NCBI RefSeq assembly: GCF_014645655.1
Contig: NZ_BMMD01000006.1
Coordinates: forward strand, 88,377 to 152,376
Source: Agromyces bauzanensis
GTDB taxonomy: Bacteria; Actinomycetota; Actinomycetes; Actinomycetales; Microbacteriaceae
Reading direction: 5' to 3'
Length of the DNA stretch: 64,000 bases
Position numbers and translations under genes: made by a program. Shown one piece after another: positions 1-9,415 of the stretch. The notes under the pieces are model-generated. The model had not been told where the DNA came from. It saw only the letters and a list, made by a program, of their open reading frames with translations, and made no database searches. Positions within the stretch are counted from its first letter, which is position 1; each line of letters begins with the position of its first letter.

Positions 1-174
1 GTGAACGTCGGCTCAGTGGACTTCGCGCTCATCACAACTCCTACGTCGTACGAGCGCCCTGGCAAGGGCGCCGACGTGCGTTACTTTGCCAAAGAGTTCG
101 CTCCCGATCCTGCAGCGGGGGAGGATGATCGTGAGAGTTCGGCGCTGTCGGCAACGACGCCGGCGCCGCACTGA
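1..174 (+). CDS. C-terminal fragment of an unidentified protein (cut by window edge)
   Basis: Frame 1 is open from the first base to a TGA at 172-174, giving 57 residues with actinobacterial-looking codon use (DFALITTPTSYERPGKGADV and onward) and an acidic, Ala/Thr/Pro-rich tail. No family is recognised. It may be the 3' end of a gene that starts to the left, or a chance open frame. The next gene has its own ribosome binding site 60 bases further on. Confidence 0.35.
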   Translation: MNVGSVDFALITTPTSYERPGKGADVRYFAKEFAPDPAAGEDDRESSALSATTPAPH

Positions 175-248
175 CCCGCGGGACGCCCGTCGGGCCGACC
201 GATTCACGCGCAGCTCGGTTGCGATGACGCCGATAGGAGGACACGCCC

Positions 249-545
249 ATGGCCGGCGTTTCACATCTCGTCAGGGCGACGCTCGGGGGCGCGCTGCTGG
301 CCAACGCCATCCCGCACGGGATCAACGGCATCTCCGGGCGGTCGTTCCCGACGCCGTTCGCCGCGCCGCCGGGGGTCGGCCTCTCGGCGCCCTGGGTCAA
401 CGTCGCATGGAGTTCGCTGAATGCGATGGCCGCAGCACTGGTGCTGCGCGGAGTGCGGCGCGACTTGGGCACCGGAATCGCGTTCACGGCAGGCGCGACC
501 GGCACCGCGGTCGCGCTCTCCCGGTTCTTCGGAGCCGAACACTGA
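249..545 (+). CDS. Small integral membrane protein of unknown function
   Basis: A 98-residue protein with an AGGAGG ribosome binding site (235-240) eight bases before the ATG. Three hydrophobic stretches lie around residues 7-22, 53-68 and 76-92. Between the first two is a Pro/Gly-rich loop (NAIPHGINGISG, then FPTPFAAPPG). That loop resembles a family of short actinobacterial membrane proteins of unknown role, recognised here from memory only. No catalytic residues are apparent. It is followed by a decayed methyltransferase gene, so operon partners cannot be inferred. Confidence 0.7.
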   Translation: MAGVSHLVRATLGGALLANAIPHGINGISGRSFPTPFAAPPGVGLSAPWVNVAWSSLNAMAAALVLRGVRRDLGTGIAFTAGATGTAVALSRFFGAEH

Positions 546-590
546 AGCACCGCGGACGGCCCGGACGGGCCGGCTGCCGGCCGGGCACCG

Positions 591-1614
<1,024 letters not shown>

Positions 1615-1726
1615 GCCTCGAATGAAGCAGAATGCGCCACGAATCGCAAACTGATCGAAGGATCAGTACAATCGAGTCAGAATCTCGAAGTTCCTGCAAA
1701 GCGGACACGATGCCGGGAGGCCACCG

Positions 1727-2203
1727 ATGGCGCAACGACCCGAACTCGACCGCGTCGACCGCGCCCTCCTGCAGGCGCTGTCGGCGAACGCCCGTGCGTC
1801 GGGCGCGGCCCTCGCCGCCGAGGTCGGCGTCGCCGAGTCCACCGTATCGCTCCGGCTCCGGCGACTGCAGAGCCTCGGCACGATCCGCGGCTACCGGGTC
1901 GACGTCGACCTCGCCGCGCTCGGGGCGTCGCTGCAGGCGCTCATCGCCGTCCGGCTCGTGAAACACGACCGCAGTGAGATCGACGCGTTCCGCGCCCAGG
2001 CGCCGCACCTGCCGGGCGTGCTCGGGGTCTTCCACATGGCCGGCGCCGACGACTACCTCATCCACGTCGCGGCGCGCGATGCCGAGGAACTCCGCGAATT
2101 CGTCGTCGCCTACCTCACGGGGCATCCGGCGGTCGCGCACACCGAGACGAACCTCATCTTCGAGCACGTCGACGGCGACGGCTGGAACAAGCTCGTCGGC
2201 TGA
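1727..2203 (+). CDS. Lrp/AsnC family transcriptional regulator
   Basis: A 158-residue DNA-binding regulator. Residues 4-60 form the AsnC-type helix-turn-helix (LDRVDRALLQALSANARASG, then VAESTVSLRLRRLQSLG with GTIRGYRVDVD). Residues 65-150 form the RAM/AsnC effector domain with the usual repeated beta-alpha units (LQALIAVRLV, LPGVLGVFHMAGADDYLIHV). Such proteins bind amino acids and form octamers. A GGGAGG ribosome binding site precedes the ATG. The divergent trans-sulfuration gene is destroyed, so this regulator appears to have lost its likely local target. It may be orphaned or still act elsewhere. Confidence 0.92.
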   Translation: MAQRPELDRVDRALLQALSANARASGAALAAEVGVAESTVSLRLRRLQSLGTIRGYRVDVDLAALGASLQALIAVRLVKHDRSEIDAFRAQAPHLPGVLGVFHMAGADDYLIHVAARDAEELREFVVAYLTGHPAVAHTETNLIFEHVDGDGWNKLVG

Positions 2204-2227
2204 GCGCCGCTCGGCGCCGAGCGTCGC

Positions 2228-3322
2228 TCATCCCAGCGTGGTGCCGAACGCCAGACCGAGCAGGTACGTGACGGCCGCCGCGCCCAGGCCGATGCCCAGC
2301 TGGCGCAGCGCCCGCTTCAGCGGCGAGGCGCCCGACAGTAGGCCGACGATGGCGCCGGTCGCGAGCAGGGCGATGCCCACCAGGACGGTGGCGGTGACGA
2401 CGGCCGTCGTGCCGCTCAGGCCGAAGATCCACGGCAGCACCGGGACCAGCGCGCCCGAGGCGAAGAAGGCGAAGCTCGACACGGCCGCCGACAGGCCCGT
2501 GCCGACCCCGTCGTCGTCGTGCGCCGCCACCGCGAGTGCGTCGGTCTCCAGCTGCCGCCCGGCGGCCTGCACACGCGCGACCACGAGCGCCGCGTGCTCG
2601 CGGGACTCCTCCTCGCTCATGCCGCGGGCGCGGTAGACGAGCGCGAGCTCGTTGGCGTCGATGTCGAGGTCGACGAGCGCCTCCCCGGTCGTCGGGTCGG
2701 GGGCGGATGCCTCCAGCAGCTCGCGCTGCGAGCGCACCGAGACGTACTCGCCGGCGCCCATCGACAGCGCACCGGCGAGGAGACCGGCGATCCCGGTGAA
2801 GAGCACGACGGGCGCCGGCACCCCGGTCGCACCGATGCCCAGCACGAGTGCGAGGTTCGAGACGAGCCCGTCATTCGCGCCGAACACGGCCGCGCGGAAG
2901 GTGCCCGCGAGTCGTCGCCGGCCACGGGCCGCGAGCCCGCGGACCACCTCGCCGTGGATTCGCTCGTCCGCCGCCATCGCGGCCGTGGCGTCGGGGTCGC
3001 TGGCATACGGCGAGCGGGCCTCGGCGCGCTGCGCGAGCGCGAGCACGAAGATCGATCCGAAGCGTCGTGCGAGCGCGCCGAGCATGCGTGTGCGCAGGTC
3101 GGCGCGAGGCAGTCCGTCGTCATCATCGCCGAGAAGGCTGAGCCAGTGCGCCTCGTGGCGGCCCTCGGCGGCGGCGAGCGCGAGGAGGATCTCGCGCTCC
3201 TCACCCTCCCGTCGTGCGGCGAGCTCGCGATAGACCGCGGCCTCCGCGCGCTCGTCGGCGAGGTACCGGCGCCACCTGGCCCGGTCGGCGGCGCTCCCGA
3301 GGCGCTGCTCGTCGTCGTTCAT
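2228..3322 (-). CDS. VIT1/CCC1 family metal transporter with N-terminal ferritin-like domain
   Basis: About 364 residues. The N-terminal third (to about residue 150) is a rubrerythrin/ferritin-like helical domain with ExxH-type acidic/His motifs (YLADERAEAAVYRELAARRE, AAEGRHEAHWLSLLG, MAADERIHGEVVRGL). The C-terminal part is the CCC1/VIT1 membrane domain, with the signature FGANDGLVSNLALVLGIG, the MGAGEYVSVRSQRE loop and three later membrane helices. The family moves Fe2+/Mn2+ across the membrane; export or detoxification is inferred. The start chosen is the ATG at 3322 (GGAG four bases upstream) rather than the one at 3334. The gene converges with the Lrp gene. Confidence 0.9.
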   Translation of the reverse strand: MNDDEQRLGSAADRARWRRYLADERAEAAVYRELAARREGEEREILLALAAAEGRHEAHWLSLLGDDDDGLPRADLRTRMLGALARRFGSIFVLALAQRAEARSPYASDPDATAAMAADERIHGEVVRGLAARGRRRLAGTFRAAVFGANDGLVSNLALVLGIGATGVPAPVVLFTGIAGLLAGALSMGAGEYVSVRSQRELLEASAPDPTTGEALVDLDIDANELALVYRARGMSEEESREHAALVVARVQAAGRQLETDALAVAAHDDDGVGTGLSAAVSSFAFFASGALVPVLPWIFGLSGTTAVVTATVLVGIALLATGAIVGLLSGASPLKRALRQLGIGLGAAAVTYLLGLAFGTTLG

Positions 3323-3481
3323 CGTGCTCCACACATCGTCGGCGGGAACGCGCGCAGGCCCGCTCGCCCCGTCACGTCGTCGCCGCCTCGGCGGCCGACA
3401 GCAACCATATCGGCGCGCCCGGCGGCATCCGGCCGGAATGTCGGGATTGGCAGCATTTCGGAGCGCCGAAGCGCCTGCGGT

Positions 3482-4354
3482 TCAGGACTCCAGCGGCGCC
3501 GTGACGAAGTCGATGAGTTCCTCGACCCGGCCGAGGAGCGCGGGCTCGAGGTCGCCGTAGCCGCGCACGCGACCGAGGATGTGCTGCCACGCCCGCGCGA
3601 TGTCGGCCTGCTCGGCGTGCGGCCACCCGAACGCCTCGCAGACGCCGTGCTTCCACTCGGTGCCGCGGGGGATCACGGGCCACGCGTCGCGACCGAGGCG
3701 GGCGGGCTTCACCGCCTGCCAGATGTCGATGAACGGATGCCCCACCACGAGCACGTGCGCACCGTGCGGCCCGCGGGCGACCGCGTCGGCGATGCGCTGC
3801 TCCTTCGAGCCCGGAACGAGGTGGTCGACGAGGATGCCCGCGCGTCGCCAGGGGCCCGGACGGAACTCGTCGAGCTGGGCCGCGAGCACATCGACGCCCT
3901 CGAGGTACTCCACGACGACGCCCTCGATGCGGAGGTCCGCCCCCCACACCTTCTCGACGAGTTCGGCGTCGTGCCGGCCCTCGACGAAGATGCGGCTCGG
4001 CAGCGCGACGCGAGCGTGGGCATCGCGCACGGCGAAGGAGCCTGACGCCGTGCGGGCCCGGCCGGCCGGCGCCGTGGGCAGGGGACGCACGAGCTCGACT
4101 GCCTCGCCGTCGACCAGGAAACCGTGTCCGAGTGGGAAGAGCCGCTTCTGGCCGCGTCGATCCTCGAGCACCACGTGCTGCGTGTCGAGGCCCACGACCG
4201 CGCCGACGTACCCGTCGCCGGCGAGTTCGACGACGAGGTCGCGTTCGGCCGCGACCTTCGGGATCGTGCGTCGCCCCCGCGCGCGCCAGTCGCCGGCGAG
4301 CACGTCGTCGCCGTAGCGGTCGAGTCCATTCGAGTCGTGGGTCGTGGTCGGCAC
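3482..4354 (-). CDS. DUF3097 family protein
   Basis: A 290-residue soluble protein matching the actinobacterial DUF3097 family in length and motifs (DRYGDDVLAGDWRARGRRTI near the N-terminus, IFVEGRHDAELVEKVWG, ILVDHLVPGSKEQRIAD and VVGHPFIDIWQAVKP). The EGRHDAEL and LVDHLVPGSKE segments resemble a TOPRIM-like fold (conserved Glu, then acidic residues). That suggests a nucleic-acid enzyme or regulator, but no function is established. It is not linked to neighbours in an operon. The 150 bases between it and the VIT1 gene hold no gene. Confidence 0.88.
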   Translation of the reverse strand: MPTTTHDSNGLDRYGDDVLAGDWRARGRRTIPKVAAERDLVVELAGDGYVGAVVGLDTQHVVLEDRRGQKRLFPLGHGFLVDGEAVELVRPLPTAPAGRARTASGSFAVRDAHARVALPSRIFVEGRHDAELVEKVWGADLRIEGVVVEYLEGVDVLAAQLDEFRPGPWRRAGILVDHLVPGSKEQRIADAVARGPHGAHVLVVGHPFIDIWQAVKPARLGRDAWPVIPRGTEWKHGVCEAFGWPHAEQADIARAWQHILGRVRGYGDLEPALLGRVEELIDFVTAPLES

Positions 4355-4537
4355 CGGACGAGGCTAGTCGACGTCAGCGGCCGGATGCCTCGGCGACACG
4401 TCAAGCCGTCGAAATCACGGCCGGGCGTCGGCAAGGCGACGCCGAGTGCGATGAACGGCGCCGTGAACAGTCGCTTGGCGGTGGGCGGCGGCGGCGTCGA
4501 GTCGGTGAATCGGCTCACGGCGAATAGGGTTCGGGAC

Positions 4538-4696
4538 ATGCGAGCAGAGGCCGTCGTTGTGGATGCGTTCAGGTACGACACCGATCTGCGATTCTGCGCG
4601 TTCGTGTTCGGAGAGTCCGAAGTCGCCGTCACCGACATCCTGGACGCCACCGTCGAGGAAGCGCTGGAGTCGGCCCGCGCGCTGTCGAAAGACTGA
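4538..4696 (+). CDS. Small hypothetical protein (52 aa)
   Basis: A short ORF starting MRAEAVVVDAFRYDTDLRF with an acidic C-terminal helix (ATVEEALESARALSKD). A TAGGGT hexamer at 4525-4530 stands seven bases before the ATG. That is the leaderless-promoter spacing seen at many other genes here, and it is the main reason to accept this small gene. No family is recognised. A longer in-frame extension upstream to 4124 runs antisense to the DUF3097 gene and is rejected. Confidence 0.45.
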   Translation: MRAEAVVVDAFRYDTDLRFCAFVFGESEVAVTDILDATVEEALESARALSKD

Positions 4697-4958
4697 GCAC
4701 AGCGCTGTATCAAGGAACGAAGACTGGCTTTCGCGTGACGAGGGGAGCCCGACGCCCGACGGCTGGATCGAGCGCGGCGACGCTCCTTTCCAACGATTGC
4801 GGTTCGAGCTCGAAACCATCGTCGAGATACGACCGGAGTACATGTTCTGACGACACGACTGAGGGATCCGGGGCAACAAGCGCCGACCGTCTGCATCGAC
4901 TCCATAACGAATCGATCTCCGTTGTCGCACCCGGGCCCCGTCAGGACACGATCTCCGC
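4697..4958. other. Intergenic stretch with a possible gene remnant
   Basis: No complete gene. One plus-strand frame reads DEGSPTPDGWIERGDAPFQR and ends PEYMF before a TGA at 4848-4850. It looks like the last 40-odd residues of a coding sequence without any upstream part, and may be a decayed 3' end. This is weak evidence, based only on amino-acid texture. Confidence 0.25.
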
Positions 4959-5441
4959 ATGAGGGCATCAGGTTGGGGTCGCCGCGCTGCTCGAGGGCCG
5001 GGTCATGTCGCAGTGGGCGTGATGGTGCTGGCCGGGCTGATGACGATGACGGGGTGCGCCGCGGGCGTGCCAGGCAACGGCTTCTTCGGGGACGGCTCTC
5101 GGGCCGACCGGGTGGTGAAGGGGGTGGCCTCGGACTGGGATGGGCCCGATCCTGATCTGCTCAACGGCCACCCGGTGGTCGGCTGGGTCAGCGATACCGA
5201 GTTCGGGGTGATCACGGTAGGCAGCAGCAGCAGCTGCCCGGCCGTTGCCGGCGAGCTCCAAGTCCTCGGCGCCGACGAGGTACAGATCGAGTTCGGCCTA
5301 TCACCGCACGACCCCTGCACGGCAGACATGGCCGCGACGACGCACGTGTTCGTACTCCCGCCCGAGGTCACGGAGCGACCCGTGACCGTCACGGTGCAGT
5401 ACGCGGAATATGAGACGGAGTACGTTCTCGAGCTCGAGTAG
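4959..5441 (+). CDS. Putative secreted lipoprotein of unknown function
   Basis: A 160-residue protein with an N-terminal signal peptide: basic start (MRASGWGRRAARG), hydrophobic core (VAVGVMVLAGLMTM) and lipobox TGC, so Cys33 is the probable lipidation site. The mature part is acidic and contains two further cysteines (SSSSCPAVAG and PHDPCTADMA) that could form a disulfide. The C-terminus is beta-rich with Tyr/Glu (VTVTVQYAEYETEYVLELE). No enzymatic motif is seen. Lipidation would depend on Lgt/Lsp and the Lnt-like protein encoded at 23.8 kb. Confidence 0.7.
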   Translation: MRASGWGRRAARGPGHVAVGVMVLAGLMTMTGCAAGVPGNGFFGDGSRADRVVKGVASDWDGPDPDLLNGHPVVGWVSDTEFGVITVGSSSSCPAVAGELQVLGADEVQIEFGLSPHDPCTADMAATTHVFVLPPEVTERPVTVTVQYAEYETEYVLELE

Positions 5442-5500
5442 CCAGCCAGCGGATCGGGGGCCCGCTCGAGATGCGCCTGCAGGGGGATCCCCTCTGACGC

Positions 5501-5731
5501 CTACTCCGATCCGAGGCCGACCTGCCACCGCCGCTGTTCGCGTGCGAATAGCGCGGCGAAGATGGCCCATACTCCGATGTCGTCCGCGAATCCCAATGGG
5601 CCGAGTACGAGTTCGGGGATCAGATCGATCGGCGCGAACGTGTAGACAACAGCAGCGATCGCGACGACCCAAGTAGTCGGCGCGACACGGTGCTCACGGT
5701 CCTTGATCGCTTTGAGGAACCTCCACCACAT
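5501..5731 (-). CDS. YkvA/DUF1232 family small membrane protein
   Basis: About 76 residues from the ATG at 5731 (MWWRFLKAIKDREHRVAP). The DUF1232 signature is clear: a first helix (TTWVVAIAAVVYTFAPIDLI) running into PIDLIPE, then GPLGFADDIGVWAIF. Members are small predicted membrane proteins of unknown role. A longer in-frame start at 5794 is possible, but the extra residues do not resemble the family. It converges with the lipoprotein gene. Confidence 0.82.
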   Translation of the reverse strand: MWWRFLKAIKDREHRVAPTTWVVAIAAVVYTFAPIDLIPELVLGPLGFADDIGVWAIFAALFAREQRRWQVGLGSE

Positions 5732-5956
5732 GCATCCAGTGTGCGGCACAACGGCGGCGACGTCGAACGACTGCAGGTTCTCGCTCGAAGGCAAACCGCG
5801 ACCCGGGCGCAGCGGTCCTTATGTCAGGGCGAAGCGGTCCTCATCTCAGCTGGGCGGGTCGGGAGATGGTTGCGCTCGAGTCGAGAGTGCCCTGCGCCCA
5901 CCGCCGAATCATCGCCTTGACATTCGGACTGACCTGGTTCCATTCGACCTTGAGCG

Positions 5957-8900
5957 TCACCGGAAGTCGCGCGAGCGACCGGGCGCCGCAAGCACGAGCC
6001 GCTCGAACCGGTCGGCGACGAGGTTCGTGACGCCCTCGGGCGAACGCTCCAGGATGCCGCGCACGATCATCGCGGGCGCCTCGCGCGCCACCCGGCGGTA
6101 CCGGGTCCACACGCCGACCCCGGCGATGACGTTGAGCGTGCCGGATTCGTCCTCGAGGTTCAGGAACGTGATGCCGCTCGCCGTGGCCGGACGCTGCCGG
6201 TGCGTGACGACCCCGCCGACCTCGACGCGCCGGCCGCTCTCCGCGTGGCGCAGCAGGTCGATGCGCACAGCGCCCCGCTCGTCGAGCCGATCCCTGACGT
6301 GCCGGATGGGATGGTCGTCGGGGGAGATGCCCGTGGCCCACAGGTCGTAGACCACCTGCTCCGCGTCGGTGAGCATCGGCAGGAGCGGCGGCTGCACGAC
6401 GACGACCGACCCGGCGAGGTACTCCTCGCGGTCCTGCGCGGCCTCGCCGGCGAGCCAGAGCGCCTCGCGGCGTTGCAGGCCGAACCCCTCGAACGCGCCG
6501 GTCGCGGCGAGCGCCTCGAGCTGCTCGGCGCTCAGCGCGGCCCGGCGGGCGACGTCGGCCATGTCGCGGTACGGCCCTCGGGCGTCGCGCTCAGCCACGA
6601 TGCGCTCCGCCACGATCGCGCCGATGGAGGAGACGTCGGCGAGCCCGAGCCGCACCGCGAAGGCGGCGTCGCGCCGGTGCTCGGCAGAGCGATCGGGGGC
6701 ATCGCGGTGGAAGGCGCCGACGGGCGGCTGCACGGGGGTGGCGCACGCGGCCATGCCGGTCGGCTCGCGGCATCCGTCAGCTGAACCGTCGATCACACCG
6801 TCGACCGTACGGCCGCTGTCACGGGATGCCGCGCCGACCGCCTCGAGGCCCGCGCTCACGCCCGACCGGAGGATGTCGGGACGGAGCACCTCGACGCCGT
6901 GCCGGCGCGCGTCGGCCGTGAGTGTCTGCGGAGAGTAGAAGCCCATCGGCTGGGCGCGCAGCAGGGCGGCGAGGAACGCGGCGGGGTAGTGCAGCTTCAG
7001 CCATGAGCTCGCGTACACGAGGAGCCCGAAGCTCAGCGCGTGGCTCTCGGCGAAGCCGAAGTTGGCGAACGCCTCGATCTTCTCGTAGATCGCATCCGCC
7101 ACGTCGGGCGCGATGCCGTTGCGGGCCATGCCGTCGTAGAGCTTCGCACGCAGCCGCTCGATCTTCTCGACACCGCGCTTGGAGCCCATCGCCCGGCGCA
7201 GCAGGTCGGCGTCGGCCGCGTCGCAGTCGCCGACGGCGACCGCCATCTGCATGAGCTGCTCTTGGAAGAGCGGCACGCCGAGCGTGCGCGCGAGCACGGG
7301 TTCGAGCTTGGGATGCAGGTAGCTGACGGGTTCCTCACCAGTGCGCCGCCGGATGTACGGATGCACCGCGCCGCCCTGTACGGGACCGGGGCGGATGAGC
7401 GCGATCTCGACGACGAGGTCGTAGAAGCAACGCGGCTTCAGGCGGGGGAGCGTGCCCATCTGCGCCCGGCTCTCGACCTGGAACACCCCGATCGAGTCGG
7501 CGCGGCAGAGCATGTCGTAGACCGCCGCCTCCTCCTTCGGGATCGTCGCGAGCTCCCACTCCTCGCCGGTCGCCTCACGCACGAGGTCGAACGTGTACTG
7601 GAGGGCGGCGAGCATGCCGAGGCCGAGCAGGTCGAACTTCACGAGGCCCATCCACGCGCAGTCGTCTTTATCCCACTGCAGCACGGTGCGGTTCTCCATG
7701 CGGGCGTGCTCGATGGGGCACACCTCGCCGACGGGCCGGTCGGTGAGCACCATGCCGCCCGAGTGGATGCCGAGGTGGCGCGGGAAGGTGAGCAGCTGCT
7801 CGGCGAGCTCGACCACGGGCTCGGGGATGTCGTGGTCGTCGGTCGACACCACGGCGCCCCATCGCTCGACCTGGCGCGACCAGGCGTCCTGCTGGCCGGT
7901 GGAGTAGCCGAGCGCCTTCGCCATGTCGCGCACGGCGGCCTTCGGCCGGTAGCTGATGACGTTCGCGACCTGCGCGGCGTTCATGCGGCCGTACTTCCCG
8001 TAGACGTACTGGATGATCTCCTCGCGGCGGTCGGAGTCGAAATCCACGTCGATGTCGGGCTCCTCGTCGCGCAGCGCCGACAGGAACCGCTCGAACGGCA
8101 GGTCGAAGTAGATCGAGTCGACCGCCGTGATGTCGAGCACGTAGCAGACCGCCGAGTTCGCCGCAGATCCCCGGCCCTGGCACAGGATGCCGCGGCTGCG
8201 GGCCTCGCGCACGAGGTCGTACACGATGAGGAAGTACCCGGGGAAGTCCTTCTGCTCGATGACGTCGAGCTCGCGGGCGAGGCGCTCGCGCACGTGCTCG
8301 GGCACGCCGGGGTAGCGCTTCGCGGCGCCCGTCCACACGAGCTCACGCAACCAGCTCATGGGCGTGTGGCCCGCGGGCACCTCCTGGCGGGGCAGGCGCG
8401 GGCGGGCGCTGCGCAGCCGGAAGCCCAGTTCCTCGGCGAGCGTCACCGAGCGCGCGACGGCGCCGGGGTACCGCTCGAACCGCCGTATCATCTCGGCGCC
8501 CGAGCGCAGGTGCAGGCCGTCGGAGGCCGTGAGCCAGCCGTCGAGCTCGTCGAGGCTGCGCCGGGCCCGCACCGCCGCGAGTGCCGACGCCAACCGGTGC
8601 TCGCCGGGGGTCGCGTAGTGCACGGCATTCGTCGCGAGGAGCGGCAGGCGGGCGCGCGCGGCGAGCTCCGCGAGCGCGTCGTTCGCGACCTGGTCGAGCG
8701 GGTGCCCGTGGTCGAACAGCTCCACGACGACGTGGTCGCGGCCGAAGAGCGCGACGAGGCGGTCGAGCGCGCGCCACGCGGCATCCGGCCCGTCGGTCGC
8801 GAGCGCACGCCGCACGGCGCCCTTGCGGCATCCGGTGGGCACCACCCACTCGCCGCCCGCGCGCTCGGCGAGCTCCTCGAGCGAATACACCGGCCGCCCC

Positions 8901-9415
8901 TTCTCGCCGCCCGCGAGCTGCCCGGCGGTGATGGCGCTCGCGAGCCGGTGGTAGCCCTCCTCGCCGTGCGCGAGCACGAGCAGGTGCTCACCCTCGGGGT
9001 CGGCGACGCCCATCTGCGGCTCACTCAGCCCGAGCGAGAGCTCGGCGCCGAACACCGTCTGGAGCTCGGGGAAGCTCTCGGCGGCCTCGGCGAAGCGGAC
9101 GATGCCGTAGAAGCCGTCGTGGTCGGTGACGGCGAGTCCCGAGAGCCCGAGGCAGTGCGCCTCCTCGACGAGCTGCTCGGGCGTGGAAGCGCCGTCGAGG
9201 AAGCTGAACGTCGAGTGCGCGTGCAGTTCGGCGTAGGGCACGATGGGCCCGGCCGGCGCCTCGAGGCCGTCGGACGGGCGATACGGATGCCGCTTCCTAC
9301 TCCACGCGGGACTGTCGCCGCCGTCGGCGATGACCGCGGACCCGCCCGGCCGCCGCCGATCGGAGAGCTTGCGCTCGAGCTCCGACCACGGGACGCCAGG
9401 GTTGTTCCAGCCCAT
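5957..9415 (-). CDS. dnaE2: Error-prone DNA polymerase III alpha subunit DnaE2 (ImuC)
   Basis: 1152 residues from ATG 9415, the usual size for DnaE2. An N-terminal PHP domain (YAELHAHSTFSFLDG, VTDHDGFYGIVRFAEA) is followed by the C-family polymerase core: GRGSAANSAVCYVLDIT, the catalytic aspartates in EEPDIDVDFDSDRREEIIQY, and FANFGFAESHALSFG. Tandem HhH elements and an OB-fold near the C-terminus (GGVVTHRQRPATASGITFLN) follow. This polymerase does translesion synthesis together with ImuA' and ImuB. The start overlaps the imuB stop as TGATG, so the pair is translationally coupled. A long upstream in-frame extension lies inside imuB and is not real. Expression should follow the SOS box upstream of imuA'. 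Confidence 0.97.
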   Translation of the reverse strand: MGWNNPGVPWSELERKLSDRRRPGGSAVIADGGDSPAWSRKRHPYRPSDGLEAPAGPIVPYAELHAHSTFSFLDGASTPEQLVEEAHCLGLSGLAVTDHDGFYGIVRFAEAAESFPELQTVFGAELSLGLSEPQMGVADPEGEHLLVLAHGEEGYHRLASAITAGQLAGGEKGRPVYSLEELAERAGGEWVVPTGCRKGAVRRALATDGPDAAWRALDRLVALFGRDHVVVELFDHGHPLDQVANDALAELAARARLPLLATNAVHYATPGEHRLASALAAVRARRSLDELDGWLTASDGLHLRSGAEMIRRFERYPGAVARSVTLAEELGFRLRSARPRLPRQEVPAGHTPMSWLRELVWTGAAKRYPGVPEHVRERLARELDVIEQKDFPGYFLIVYDLVREARSRGILCQGRGSAANSAVCYVLDITAVDSIYFDLPFERFLSALRDEEPDIDVDFDSDRREEIIQYVYGKYGRMNAAQVANVISYRPKAAVRDMAKALGYSTGQQDAWSRQVERWGAVVSTDDHDIPEPVVELAEQLLTFPRHLGIHSGGMVLTDRPVGEVCPIEHARMENRTVLQWDKDDCAWMGLVKFDLLGLGMLAALQYTFDLVREATGEEWELATIPKEEAAVYDMLCRADSIGVFQVESRAQMGTLPRLKPRCFYDLVVEIALIRPGPVQGGAVHPYIRRRTGEEPVSYLHPKLEPVLARTLGVPLFQEQLMQMAVAVGDCDAADADLLRRAMGSKRGVEKIERLRAKLYDGMARNGIAPDVADAIYEKIEAFANFGFAESHALSFGLLVYASSWLKLHYPAAFLAALLRAQPMGFYSPQTLTADARRHGVEVLRPDILRSGVSAGLEAVGAASRDSGRTVDGVIDGSADGCREPTGMAACATPVQPPVGAFHRDAPDRSAEHRRDAAFAVRLGLADVSSIGAIVAERIVAERDARGPYRDMADVARRAALSAEQLEALAATGAFEGFGLQRREALWLAGEAAQDREEYLAGSVVVVQPPLLPMLTDAEQVVYDLWATGISPDDHPIRHVRDRLDERGAVRIDLLRHAESGRRVEVGGVVTHRQRPATASGITFLNLEDESGTLNVIAGVGVWTRYRRVAREAPAMIVRGILERSPEGVTNLVADRFERLVLAAPGRSRDFR

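Noticed and set aside
2519-4045. Plus-strand frame of 508 codons
   Set aside because: Antisense to the VIT1 and DUF3097 genes, both well supported; no recognisable domain.
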